Shown in pieces: positions 46,393 through 54,105 of a stretch of DNA of 64,000 bases; positions within the stretch are counted from its first letter, which is position 1, and each line of letters starts with the position of its first letter. The stretch comes from JAHFUA01 sp963808725. Its GTDB lineage: Bacteria; Acidobacteriota; Terriglobia; Terriglobales; Acidobacteriaceae. The notes under the pieces were generated by a model that was not told the DNA's origin, made no database searches, and saw nothing but the letters and a program-made list of their open reading frames with translations. The stretch spans positions 248,001 through 312,000 of the forward strand of contig CAWEGO010000003.1 of assembly GCA_963808725.1 (NCBI GenBank). Direction: 5' to 3'. A program made the position numbers and the translations under genes.

Positions 46393-46710
46393 TCACCCGC
46401 TCCCGCCGCTGGGAGTAATCAGTGGATAGGAGCCAACCACATTTTGCTGGGCCGGAAATGCCGGAACCACGGTAGTAGTCAGCGTGCCATCGGTGTCGAT
46501 GCCCAACTGCCAGAAGCGGCCAGTCCAATCCGGGAACATCGGAATCGGGGTGGTGGCCGGCGGCAAAGACTCCGTGGTGTTGAGAATGCCGTTGTCATCC
46601 GCCCAGACTTGCCAGACGTTGCCGTTGGGGTCCGAGACGTAGAGATTCGGGGGACAGGCGCCGGCACCGTAGCCGCCGACACCGTAGCCGCCTTGTCCGT
46701 ATCCACCCAT
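46393..46710 (-). CDS. Hypothetical Gly/Tyr-rich protein
   Basis: 105 residues beginning with a GGYG repeat, then CPPNLYVSDPNGNVWQVWAD and an aromatic, beta-like segment (MFPDWTGRFWQLGIDTDG). No signal peptide and no known domain. The region could be one repeat of a beta-propeller or a phage/pilus-type tail subunit. It lies downstream of the giant hydrolase chimera on the same strand. Confidence 0.45.
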   Translation of the reverse strand: MGGYGQGGYGVGGYGAGACPPNLYVSDPNGNVWQVWADDNGILNTTESLPPATTPIPMFPDWTGRFWQLGIDTDGTLTTTVVPAFPAQQNVVGSYPLITPSGGSG

Positions 46711-46722
46711 CAGTTAGCTGCC

Positions 46723-46911
46723 ATGATGCTATTCCCGGCCATGGACGCTTCTCTCACCCTCACCGCTACGCCGCTCGGCATCGAAGTGCATTGCGCCAAT
46801 TGTTCGGCCCTGCTCGACCGCGTGCCCAACAACCGAACCGCATTCTGGCGATCGGTCACATACGCGGAGCACGTCTGCGGGCCGGTCACGGCAGCGTCAC
46901 CCCACGGCTGA
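46723..46911 (+). CDS. Possible small protein with a CxxC motif
   Basis: 62 residues or fewer, diverging from the gene at 46710 and ending inside the 3' end of the large minus-strand gene. Has VHCANCSALLDRVP. Composition is protein-like, but there is no RBS and no family; could be chance. Confidence 0.25.
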   Translation: MMLFPAMDASLTLTATPLGIEVHCANCSALLDRVPNNRTAFWRSVTYAEHVCGPVTAASPHG

Positions 46912-49900
46912 GCATGTCGGCGCGCAGGGCGTTCATCTCATGGATCAGCTCCCCATCCGTCAATGCCCGCGAGTAAATCAGCAAGTTGGACATTGTCCCG
47001 TAAAAGGGATTGGTGCAGCAGGTTCCGTTGGTTGCCCCAAGGTACAGCGTGCCGGTAAGTGTTCCGCTGTAGCTTCCCGTGGCCAGCGTGGTTAAGGGCT
47101 GGGTGTAGCCGCTGGCCGGAATCTGCGCGGATCCATAGATTGTGATGTGCGTGCCGTCCCAGCGGACAACCAGCGCAACATAGGAGGGAGTGCAGGTGAC
47201 GGGCCCCGTCGTGTTGCTGTTGTAGGTGGCGCAGCTTTTATCCGTCGCCAGCGTGAACGGCCCGACCGTCGTTGAACCAACTGTCACCTTCCAACTGTTT
47301 GCCGTGGTGCCGTTGCGAAAGATGGTAAAGCTGCTGCCCATTGCCAGGGGCGTTTCGTTGGTGAAAGGCCCTCCCCAGACGTTCCCGCTGGTGGCGTGCT
47401 CAAACACGATCAGTGCGGTCATCGCAGAGAGCGACTTGCTGTAAGGAGTCGTGACGACCTGTGGGTATTCAAAGCCGAAGACCCACGCTGGCGGGAAGCC
47501 AAAAGAGTACATGCCTTTCTGCGAGAAGTAAGCGGCTGGCGTGCTGCCGACCCCCGTGGTGACGTTGCTGAATCCCGAGGTGGCCACGCTGTACGTGCCC
47601 AAAGGATCGTTGGGCGAGCGGTTGGGCAACGCGCTGGCGGCCAGCGAGGTGTTCCCCCGGAAGTCGTAGAACAGGTCAAGGCCGCTGGCGATATGAGTGT
47701 CCATGCGGTTCACGGCTGAGACTTGGGCTCTTGCAGGGACCGCGAGCCGGGGGGTCAGCGTTAGCTTGCCGATGAACGGGCTGTAGCTGGTGTTGGGGCA
47801 GCTATCTTGTCCAGCGCCGCAGCCGCTGACGGTGGCCGTCCCCGAATCCAGGCCGTAGATCGTCCCGGTCATGGTGAGCTGCACGATGGCGCCCAGAGGC
47901 GTGCTGGAGGTTTTTACGTAAGAGCCGGGGTTGATCTGGCCAAACGATGGGTAGAATCCCGGCCACTGATCGTTGTCCCACGAGACCGATCCAATCGCCG
48001 TCTGCGCGCCCCACGGGTAGGGGCCGGAGTCGTACAGCACGACCGACCCGCCGTAGGTATTGTCCACCGTGTTCAGGAACAAAAAGCGATTGAAGTCGGG
48101 GACGAATTGCGAGTTCGCGCTCATCCCCAAGTCCCAGCCGTTATAGGGTTCGCCGTAGCTGCCGAAGTGCGTGGCCGCGGCGGGATTCGTCCCCCAAGCC
48201 GAGTCGTAGATGCCATCATCCCCGCTGTTCGCCCCGATGTACACCTGGTATTTTGAAGCGTCCATGAGCGGCTTGTCTTCCACCCGTACCCGGCAGAGGA
48301 TGACATTCTGGTTGGTGGTTACGTAGGCGCACCAGGAGTAAAGCCAGCCATCGTTGTTGGCCTGCGCCACACAGTTCAGGCTCTCGTCCTGGCAACTGAA
48401 GATTTGCCCAGCTTCAGGTAGGAAGCCTTCCGTCGAGCCACCATCGATTGAGCCCTGGATGGGATTGTTGGGCATGACCGAGGGCTCCACGGGAACGTCT
48501 GCGTAGGTGGCCAGCACGGAGTTCGGCCCCATCCCCTGGGCATATTGATTGCCAGCGGAGATCGAATGCGCCAGATGATCGGGCGAGCGCAGCATGTTGG
48601 CGTCACCGCTGGCGGTGGCCCACGATCTCCACAGCGGCATGTAGATTTGCCCGCGCACCGATTGCGTGCCCAGGATTTCCCACTGCCCGCCGTCTGCGGT
48701 CCAGCCGCCGCCGGTGCCAGCTTGCTTGGCGCCGAACCCGAGGCTCCCGCCGATCTGCGTGGCCACGGTGTGCGTGGAATTCCAGCTCAGCCAGCCGATG
48801 GAATTGCTGTAGGCTCCACCCACTCCGGTGCAGTCGTGGCAGCTCCCGTAATAGTTGCCGTCATCGGCGTAGGTGGAAAACTCGGTGTCGCCCTGCATCC
48901 AGAAGCCGTTGTTGGGCATCCCGTTTGCGCCGTTGTACTGGTCATTGAGGCGCGTGAGTTTCGACACCGCGCCCACGGTCACAGGAGTGGTTGAGAGTGT
49001 GCCGGTGGTCGCCGAGAACTCGCTCGATTGCGTGGAGTCTGTGCCGGTCACGTCGTAGGCCACCACGACGCAGTAGTACGTCGTGTTCTGGTGCAGGCCG
49101 GTAATGGCCAGCGCGTTGCCCCATGCGGTTGAGGTTCCGGTAAAGCTGGTGCGCTGCCAACCGGCGGTATACACCTGCGGTGTCTGCTCCGTCGTATAGG
49201 GGCCTCCGGTCGTCGTACCGCATTCGCCTTTTACGCTGGCTGGAAGTGCGGTCACAAACGATGCCGCGATGCTGCTGGGCGAGGTCCAAGCCACTGTCGG
49301 CTGTGTGCTGAAACTCGGGGCGATTGCTGTGACAGCACCGGAAGCTCCTGTGGCGCTATTGGCATCCCCCGTCTTTACCGCAAACGCACGAATGTAGGGA
49401 AAGACCGGAGCAAACGAACCGGAGTAAAGCTGATTAGAGGTAGTCGGGGTGCAGGCGTTCGCTGCATCCTGGCAGAAGTAGATTGACGCCCCGGAAGTGG
49501 AGTCTGTGATTGTGACCGTCCCCTCTGTCGCTGAGGTGAAAGTAGGGGTGGCTACGGTAGGCGGGGCTGAGGTAGTTTTGAAGGCTGCCATGGCTGTCAG
49601 GATTGCCGGCTCCGAGCAACCTGAACCCCACGTTGGATTAATCGCACCCGTTCCGGAGTAGACGTAGTAACCAGCGGCGAGATCAGCCCAACTGTTCGCG
49701 GTTCCCTCTGCGTCCGGAATCGCAAAAGCAGGTGAGCCAAGCGAACCGGGATCACATCCATTTGGCCCGTAGCTGCCTGTACCCGTCCCTCCGGTCCATA
49801 TCGAAAAGTGTGTTTCGCAACCGCCATAAAAAGGTATGTAGGCGGCGAATTCGACGTTCGCCGGGCCATACAGGCGTTGGAAGCGCCTCATACTCGAATA

Positions 49901-50404
49901 GAGCGCGACAAACCCCCCTTTGGAGAAGCCCATCACGGCGATCCGTGCGGCGTCGATTCGCGGGTGATTCGAGAGCAACTCCAGTGCCCGATAGGCGTCC
50001 ACGATCATGGCTAGGCGCCCGAGTTGTGACTGATCCGTGATTGTCTGAACGATGCCTCGACCCGTAAAGCTATCCAAAAGGAAGGCCGCTACACCGATCC
50101 CGTTCAACTCCTGAGCCCACAGGTCCACGTTGGCTCCGACGCCACCCGAGCCGTGGACGAGGATGACGGCAGGAAACCGCCCGGTACCCGGAGGGAGTCG
50201 CAACTCACCCCCAATCCGCGCCGGCTTCCCGTCTTTCGCGCCGGTCAGGAATTGCTTATCCGTGAGGGTCACCGTGTCAAACGAATGGACTTCGATCCTC
50301 GCAGTGTGCGCAGTTTGGGCCGCGGCAAGACCCACCATGAGCGGAGCAGCGACTACAAGGAGCAATACGGTTAGAGTTGAGAAGGTATACCGATTGCGCA
50401 CCAT
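46886..50404 (-). CDS. Secreted chimera: dienelactone hydrolase-like domain plus surface-type beta domains
   Basis: About 1172 residues from ATG 50404, chosen because GGGGGG lies just upstream. Residues 1-30 are a signal peptide (LTVLLLVVAAPLMVGLAAAQ). Residues ~35-235 are an alpha/beta hydrolase of dienelactone-hydrolase type, with ILVHGSGGVG and nucleophile elbow VMGFSKGG, but the fold ends near IPFYGGCETHFS, before the catalytic Asp and His expected in the family. The rest is a Ser/Thr/Gly-rich surface protein: a chitobiase-like repeat (GTVTITDSTSGASIYF), a fibronectin-III-like segment (ITGLHQNTTYYCVVVAYDV), a long unassigned region, and a C-terminal LamG-like domain. The hydrolase part is probably inactive; the protein is likely exported and surface-bound. 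Confidence 0.75.
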   Translation of the reverse strand: MVRNRYTFSTLTVLLLVVAAPLMVGLAAAQTAHTARIEVHSFDTVTLTDKQFLTGAKDGKPARIGGELRLPPGTGRFPAVILVHGSGGVGANVDLWAQELNGIGVAAFLLDSFTGRGIVQTITDQSQLGRLAMIVDAYRALELLSNHPRIDAARIAVMGFSKGGFVALYSSMRRFQRLYGPANVEFAAYIPFYGGCETHFSIWTGGTGTGSYGPNGCDPGSLGSPAFAIPDAEGTANSWADLAAGYYVYSGTGAINPTWGSGCSEPAILTAMAAFKTTSAPPTVATPTFTSATEGTVTITDSTSGASIYFCQDAANACTPTTSNQLYSGSFAPVFPYIRAFAVKTGDANSATGASGAVTAIAPSFSTQPTVAWTSPSSIAASFVTALPASVKGECGTTTGGPYTTEQTPQVYTAGWQRTSFTGTSTAWGNALAITGLHQNTTYYCVVVAYDVTGTDSTQSSEFSATTGTLSTTPVTVGAVSKLTRLNDQYNGANGMPNNGFWMQGDTEFSTYADDGNYYGSCHDCTGVGGAYSNSIGWLSWNSTHTVATQIGGSLGFGAKQAGTGGGWTADGGQWEILGTQSVRGQIYMPLWRSWATASGDANMLRSPDHLAHSISAGNQYAQGMGPNSVLATYADVPVEPSVMPNNPIQGSIDGGSTEGFLPEAGQIFSCQDESLNCVAQANNDGWLYSWCAYVTTNQNVILCRVRVEDKPLMDASKYQVYIGANSGDDGIYDSAWGTNPAAATHFGSYGEPYNGWDLGMSANSQFVPDFNRFLFLNTVDNTYGGSVVLYDSGPYPWGAQTAIGSVSWDNDQWPGFYPSFGQINPGSYVKTSSTPLGAIVQLTMTGTIYGLDSGTATVSGCGAGQDSCPNTSYSPFIGKLTLTPRLAVPARAQVSAVNRMDTHIASGLDLFYDFRGNTSLAASALPNRSPNDPLGTYSVATSGFSNVTTGVGSTPAAYFSQKGMYSFGFPPAWVFGFEYPQVVTTPYSKSLSAMTALIVFEHATSGNVWGGPFTNETPLAMGSSFTIFRNGTTANSWKVTVGSTTVGPFTLATDKSCATYNSNTTGPVTCTPSYVALVVRWDGTHITIYGSAQIPASGYTQPLTTLATGSYSGTLTGTLYLGATNGTCCTNPFYGTMSNLLIYSRALTDGELIHEMNALRADMLSRGVTLP

Positions 50405-50525
50405 GTTTCCCCCCGTCACGCTTCGCCGTCTTGGGGCGATACGATTGAACTGGGAATTGTGCGCATCAGCGCCGCCGTTGGCAAGGACATTCAGTGTGGG
50501 TGGCGGACGAGCGGAGGAAAATTAA

Positions 50526-50609
50526 AAGGGCTGCGACATTGGTTATGTTCTAGCCGCCGACTCCTGCGAGGGAGTCAACGCCGTGGAGACATGCACCGTC
50601 ACAGCCCTT
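50526..50609. other. Candidate structured RNA element
   Basis: Outer stem AAGGGCTG/CAGCCCTT extended by GAC/GTC across one mismatch, enclosing a short ACAT/ATGT hairpin, a perfect GACTCC-TGCGAG-GGAGTC hairpin with hexaloop, and a GTG/CAC helix. On the minus strand the outer stem runs into TTTTAATTTT about 115 bases before the hydrolase-chimera start, as in a leader terminator or riboswitch. I match it to no known class. The rest of 50405-50938 shows no gene. Confidence 0.4.
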
Positions 50610-50938
50610 GATGCGATCGCTGCTTTCGCAGTCCCAAACCCCAACGGCCTCTCGCGAAGGCTGTCGGTTTTTTCGGGTCTGGTTGCCCAGCGAGTTGCCC
50701 CGTTGGGCTGATCACCCAGCTTACTTTGGACTGGCGACTGTTAGGAAGCCAACCCTTTCAGCCATCGACGGGCGTAACACTAAGTTCGGTGCACACTATT
50801 GTCAATGCCCGGCTCTGGTGCAATTGTGGAAAACACCGCTAACCTCCGTTGCACAGCATTTAGGTAATTGACCGCGCGTACCGGCGAGCGTAGTTTCCTC
50901 GCCATCATTCCTTCGTCAGACTTCAGGGATCGCGCATC

Positions 50939-51217
50939 ATGAGAAGCGAACTCGACGCACTGATAAACCAGATGCACAAGGGCGGGATTCTCTACACCGA
51001 AGCCGTGCGGGAGTTCAGGAAAGCCTTCATCGCTAGGGTGCTGCGGGAAAACAAAGGCAATCAGAGCAAGACAGCACGGGAACTGGGCATGCACCGAAAC
51101 ACGCTCAGCCGCACGGTCTCCGCCTTGGGACTGGATGTCCGTGCCCTGCGCCCCGGTTCGCGCCGACCACCCCGTAGGGCACTGACGGTATTGTCGAACA
51201 AGAGGATTTCGCGCTGA
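50939..51217 (+). CDS. Fis-type HTH DNA-binding protein
   Basis: 92 residues. Begins MRSELDALINQMHKGGILY, with a Fis/NtrC-C-terminal-type HTH in NQSKTARELGMHRNTLSRTV, then a basic tail (RPGSRRPPRRA). Related to the DNA-binding end of sigma-54 activators but with no AAA+ domain, so it cannot act with sigma-54 alone; more like a nucleoid or local regulator. The last ~100 bases of the gene are also found, degraded, at 58343-58443. Confidence 0.8.
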   Translation: MRSELDALINQMHKGGILYTEAVREFRKAFIARVLRENKGNQSKTARELGMHRNTLSRTVSALGLDVRALRPGSRRPPRRALTVLSNKRISR

Positions 51218-51369
51218 GTCCAAGTCAGGACCTGTTCGGTGGCCGGGCTGCGGCAGGGAGCCGAGGGACTGCACCATTCTTGGGCGTTGACTTCGAGCGA
51301 AACAATGTCAACATGGGCATCTCATAAGCCTGCTCTCCCCGCCATTATTCTGAACCAAGTAGACTCAGG

Positions 51370-51801
51370 ATGCCGTCGGTAGCCAAGGTGTTTCCGCAGT
51401 CCAGCGACAAGAAGCTGGTCCTCTGCATTGATGACTACAAGCAGGGCTTGCATGCCCGCAGGCTGATTCTTGAGACGGCTGGCTACGACGTGATCACGGC
51501 CAGCAGCGGCAGGATTGGTCTGCGACTCTTGCTAAGCCACACCGTCCACTTTGTGATCTTGGACTACGGCATGCCTCAGATGAACGGGAAGGCGGTAGCC
51601 CGCGAGATCAGGCGCACGCACCCTCGCCTCCCGATCATCATGCTTTCGGGACAGATCGACGTGTCCAAACGCGCCGCGTCGGCTGTGGATGCGTTCGTCA
51701 CCAAAGGGCAAGCGCCTGCGGTGTTGTTGGGATGTTTGACTGCACTTGCGGAGGGCGGACTCGGGAAGCACCCTCGCTCCACCTTCGGGACGAGAGCATA
51801 G
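51370..51801 (+). CDS. Response regulator, receiver domain only
   Basis: 143 residues. Receiver fold with acidic pair in LCIDDYKQG, phospho-Asp in VILDYGMPQMNG, Thr/Ser in IIMLSGQ and Lys in AFVTKGQ. No output domain; it probably acts by protein interaction or within a phosphorelay. No histidine kinase nearby. Ends 25 bases before the cold-shock gene. Confidence 0.85.
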   Translation: MPSVAKVFPQSSDKKLVLCIDDYKQGLHARRLILETAGYDVITASSGRIGLRLLLSHTVHFVILDYGMPQMNGKAVAREIRRTHPRLPIIMLSGQIDVSKRAASAVDAFVTKGQAPAVLLGCLTALAEGGLGKHPRSTFGTRA

Positions 51802-51826
51802 AATAGGGGAACAAGGCAGGTGGGGT

Positions 51827-52042
51827 ATGAAAGGGAAAGTCAAATGGTTTGATGTAGACAAGGGCTATGGCTTTATCAGACGAGCAGGCGGTCCGGACGT
51901 GTTCGTCCACTACAGCGCCATTCAGACCGAGGGTGACAAAGGGCTCGAAGAGGGCGAAGAAGTGGAGTTTGAGATCGAAGAAGGCCGGAAAGGGCCGCAG
52001 GCGGCACGAGTGGTTCCGGTGCGCGACCGCAAGGCATCTTAG
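51827..52042 (+). CDS. Cold-shock family protein
   Basis: 71 residues from ATG 51827 behind AGGTGGGG. CSD nucleic-acid-binding barrel with RNP1-like KGYGFIRR and RNP2-like DVFVHYSAI. A single-stranded nucleic-acid chaperone. Close behind the receiver gene, so the two may share a transcript. Confidence 0.92.
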   Translation: MKGKVKWFDVDKGYGFIRRAGGPDVFVHYSAIQTEGDKGLEEGEEVEFEIEEGRKGPQAARVVPVRDRKAS

Positions 52043-52182
52043 CGAGCAGGAAGGGGGCAGCGTCAGGATCGGCTCACCACTAGAAGCCCGCCGCGCAAAT
52101 GTGGCCCCGCTTTCCGGTGACCCTGCTATCGGACTTGGGATGGTGGAGGGCGGTGCCGTGCCCCCTGAAGGTGGCTTTTACC

Positions 52183-52806
52183 ATGGCGAAGTTTCACTAT
52201 CGCCTTCTCGTCGTTGACGATGAGCCTTCCATCAGAGATATTTTGCAAACGTCACTCTCCATGGAAGGTTATGAAGTTTGTGTTGCAAAGGACGGTTTCG
52301 ACGCATTGGCACAAATGCGGGGAGCGCTACCAGACCTGATTCTCACCGATCTCAAGATGCCCAACATGTCGGGCTTCGAGTTTCTTTCCGTCGTTCGCAG
52401 GCGATTCCCTCAAATCCCAACCATCGCGATAAGCGGAGAGTTCCAGCCCGCTGTCGGGGAACTGTGCGTTCTCGCAGATGCATTCCTTGCCAAGCCGCAT
52501 ACACCCAAGGAACTGTTTGCAAACATTGCGGAGTTGCTGCATAACTCTCCGCCACGCCCGTTCGTCAAGCGGGACATTGCGCCGGTCTGGGTTCCCCGCA
52601 ATGGAGACTACTACGTAATCACCTGCACAGACTGCCTGCGTTCCTTCTCCATACCCGCAGAGGAAAGTGACCGGGTCGTTCGCGAGCTTCGCACGCTGGA
52701 GTGCATCTTCTGCAACGCGCCGGTTCAGTTTATAGTCGAAGAAAAGTTCCGGATGATGACGGGAAGGACGGGAACACCACCTCCGCAAACCGCCCAAAGC
52801 GGATAG
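52183..52806 (+). CDS. Response regulator with C-terminal Cys-containing domain
   Basis: 207 residues from ATG 52183. Receiver domain at residues 1-~120 (LLVVDDEPSIRD, LILTDLKMPNMSG, IAISGE, AFLAKPHTPKEL). The C-terminal ~80 residues hold TCTDCLRSF and ECIFCNAPV, two CxxC pairs that may form a zinc ribbon. No DNA-binding domain is recognised. It meets the 3' end of a truncated gene on the other strand at the stop codon. Confidence 0.83.
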   Translation: MAKFHYRLLVVDDEPSIRDILQTSLSMEGYEVCVAKDGFDALAQMRGALPDLILTDLKMPNMSGFEFLSVVRRRFPQIPTIAISGEFQPAVGELCVLADAFLAKPHTPKELFANIAELLHNSPPRPFVKRDIAPVWVPRNGDYYVITCTDCLRSFSIPAEESDRVVRELRTLECIFCNAPVQFIVEEKFRMMTGRTGTPPPQTAQSG

Positions 52807-52933
52807 CTGCCGCTCTTGGCGGATGGCCTACTCTCCGGTGCCCAGTTGAATTCAGACCTGCGATTGCCACGATTGCACGGTCGATGCGGTCCCGCTCCGT
52901 ATGGAGTTCGCCGAGAATGCGATTGATGTTCAT
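52801..52933 (-). pseudogene. Truncated copy of the small basic GRPPR-type gene
   Basis: Starts MNINRILGELHTERDRIDRA and continues to RRVGHPPRAAAIR, closely matching the proteins at 59743 and 62782, with RBS AAGGAAG upstream. It then runs into the 3' end of the response regulator gene and loses the basic C-terminal tail. The promoter end is kept, the 3' end is gone. Confidence 0.65.
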
Positions 52934-53115
52934 GCACGCTTCCTTTCGAGGGGGCATGGTAACCGCGTGGTTTGGAGACTGGCAAACTGATTCTGTACCG
53001 CAGTACATGTCCTTCTGGGCGGGAATTTCCGTCCAACAGGCAAGCTATACTTTGCATAAGACGTTTCAGATTCGTCGGCGCTTGCGCATTTTTTGAGGTC
53101 TCGGAGGGCAGCAAC

Positions 53116-53511
53116 ATGCTTAACTCGCATCAGGAACGCCGCCGAACACAACGTGGGGCGCTGGACGTACCCCTTACGGTGAGGCTCTCCGAGGGCCCGA
53201 TAGTTGAAACCGAGGCTATCGCCATAAACGCCAGCCCCGATGGTTTTCTCCTGCAGATTGATAGAGAGCTTCCGCCGGGCTCCCGCATAGAGGTGCTTTT
53301 CGTGTTCCCACCCAGCCGCTTAGATTCTCGCGGCGTACGCGTAGTCTTCCACTGTAAGGTGGTCCGTGTAGAAGGTGGCGCGTCAGAGGAGTGGTTCGGA
53401 ATTGCTGCTGTCGTTGTCAGAACTGAAAGTGGACCTGTTGCTGCTGTCGTTCTTAGAAAATCGACCGGCGGTTTCGAGTCTTCAACTCACCAAAAAACGA
53501 AAGCCGGTTAG
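53116..53511 (+). CDS. PilZ domain-containing protein
   Basis: 131 residues from ATG 53116 behind GGAGGG. RxxxR (RRTQR) near residue 10 and NASPDG as the second c-di-GMP motif, then beta-barrel strands; the C-terminal 25 residues are polar. Third PilZ protein of the window, together with a GGDEF-EAL enzyme at 60.6 kb. Confidence 0.78.
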   Translation: MLNSHQERRRTQRGALDVPLTVRLSEGPIVETEAIAINASPDGFLLQIDRELPPGSRIEVLFVFPPSRLDSRGVRVVFHCKVVRVEGGASEEWFGIAAVVVRTESGPVAAVVLRKSTGGFESSTHQKTKAG

Positions 53512-54105
53512 GGGCAGGAGTCTCAATTTCCGCCCCTGTTTCCCTTGCATCTGGTTTAAACGAGATCGGCTCATCTTGGTCGTCCGCGCCAGCAGCCTGA
53601 AATCCAAGACTGACCACGCTCCGACAAAGGCCACCCACTCGGACGGACCAGACCGAAGTCTCTGTGACCGCGCTCACACCAGCGGACATTGAGTGCTGCT
53701 CAGCACGATCGAACAGCTGCGTAACTCTGCGGTCCGTGACCGTGAGGCTGTAAACGAAGGATGCCCATGACAACCCGAAACCTCCGCAGACCGACAGGCC
53801 CACAACCCCCAGAACCCTCCCCCCGTGCCAGCCTTGACCAACCCACCCCCACTTCCTTCGACACTGGCTACGAGCACAGCATTGAGCACTTGGATTGCGT
53901 TACTGCTGCTGGTTAAACGCGCTGGCGAGGAATCTCGTGCAGCGGCTGCTTAGTTTGTAGTGCCGTCGGAGTGGAGTACTGTCCATCAGCACAGCCTTGA
54001 ACCGCACGGGAACACCAGCTTGCGCGTTGTGCAGATGGTTGGGCAGACCGGTGTAGGAGAGGCTCCGGAGAATCTGCGAACAAGGCTGGGATCTGAGCAC
54101 GCTTG
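53512..54105 (+). other. Intergenic region, nothing recognised
   Basis: About 590 bases before the KAS III-FabG gene. Short open frames on both strands are not protein-like. No clear promoter seen. Confidence 0.35.

Noticed and set aside
50526..50609. The structured element as a tRNA
   Set aside because: No T-loop consensus, no 7-5-5 helix pattern and no anticodon arm in the right place.
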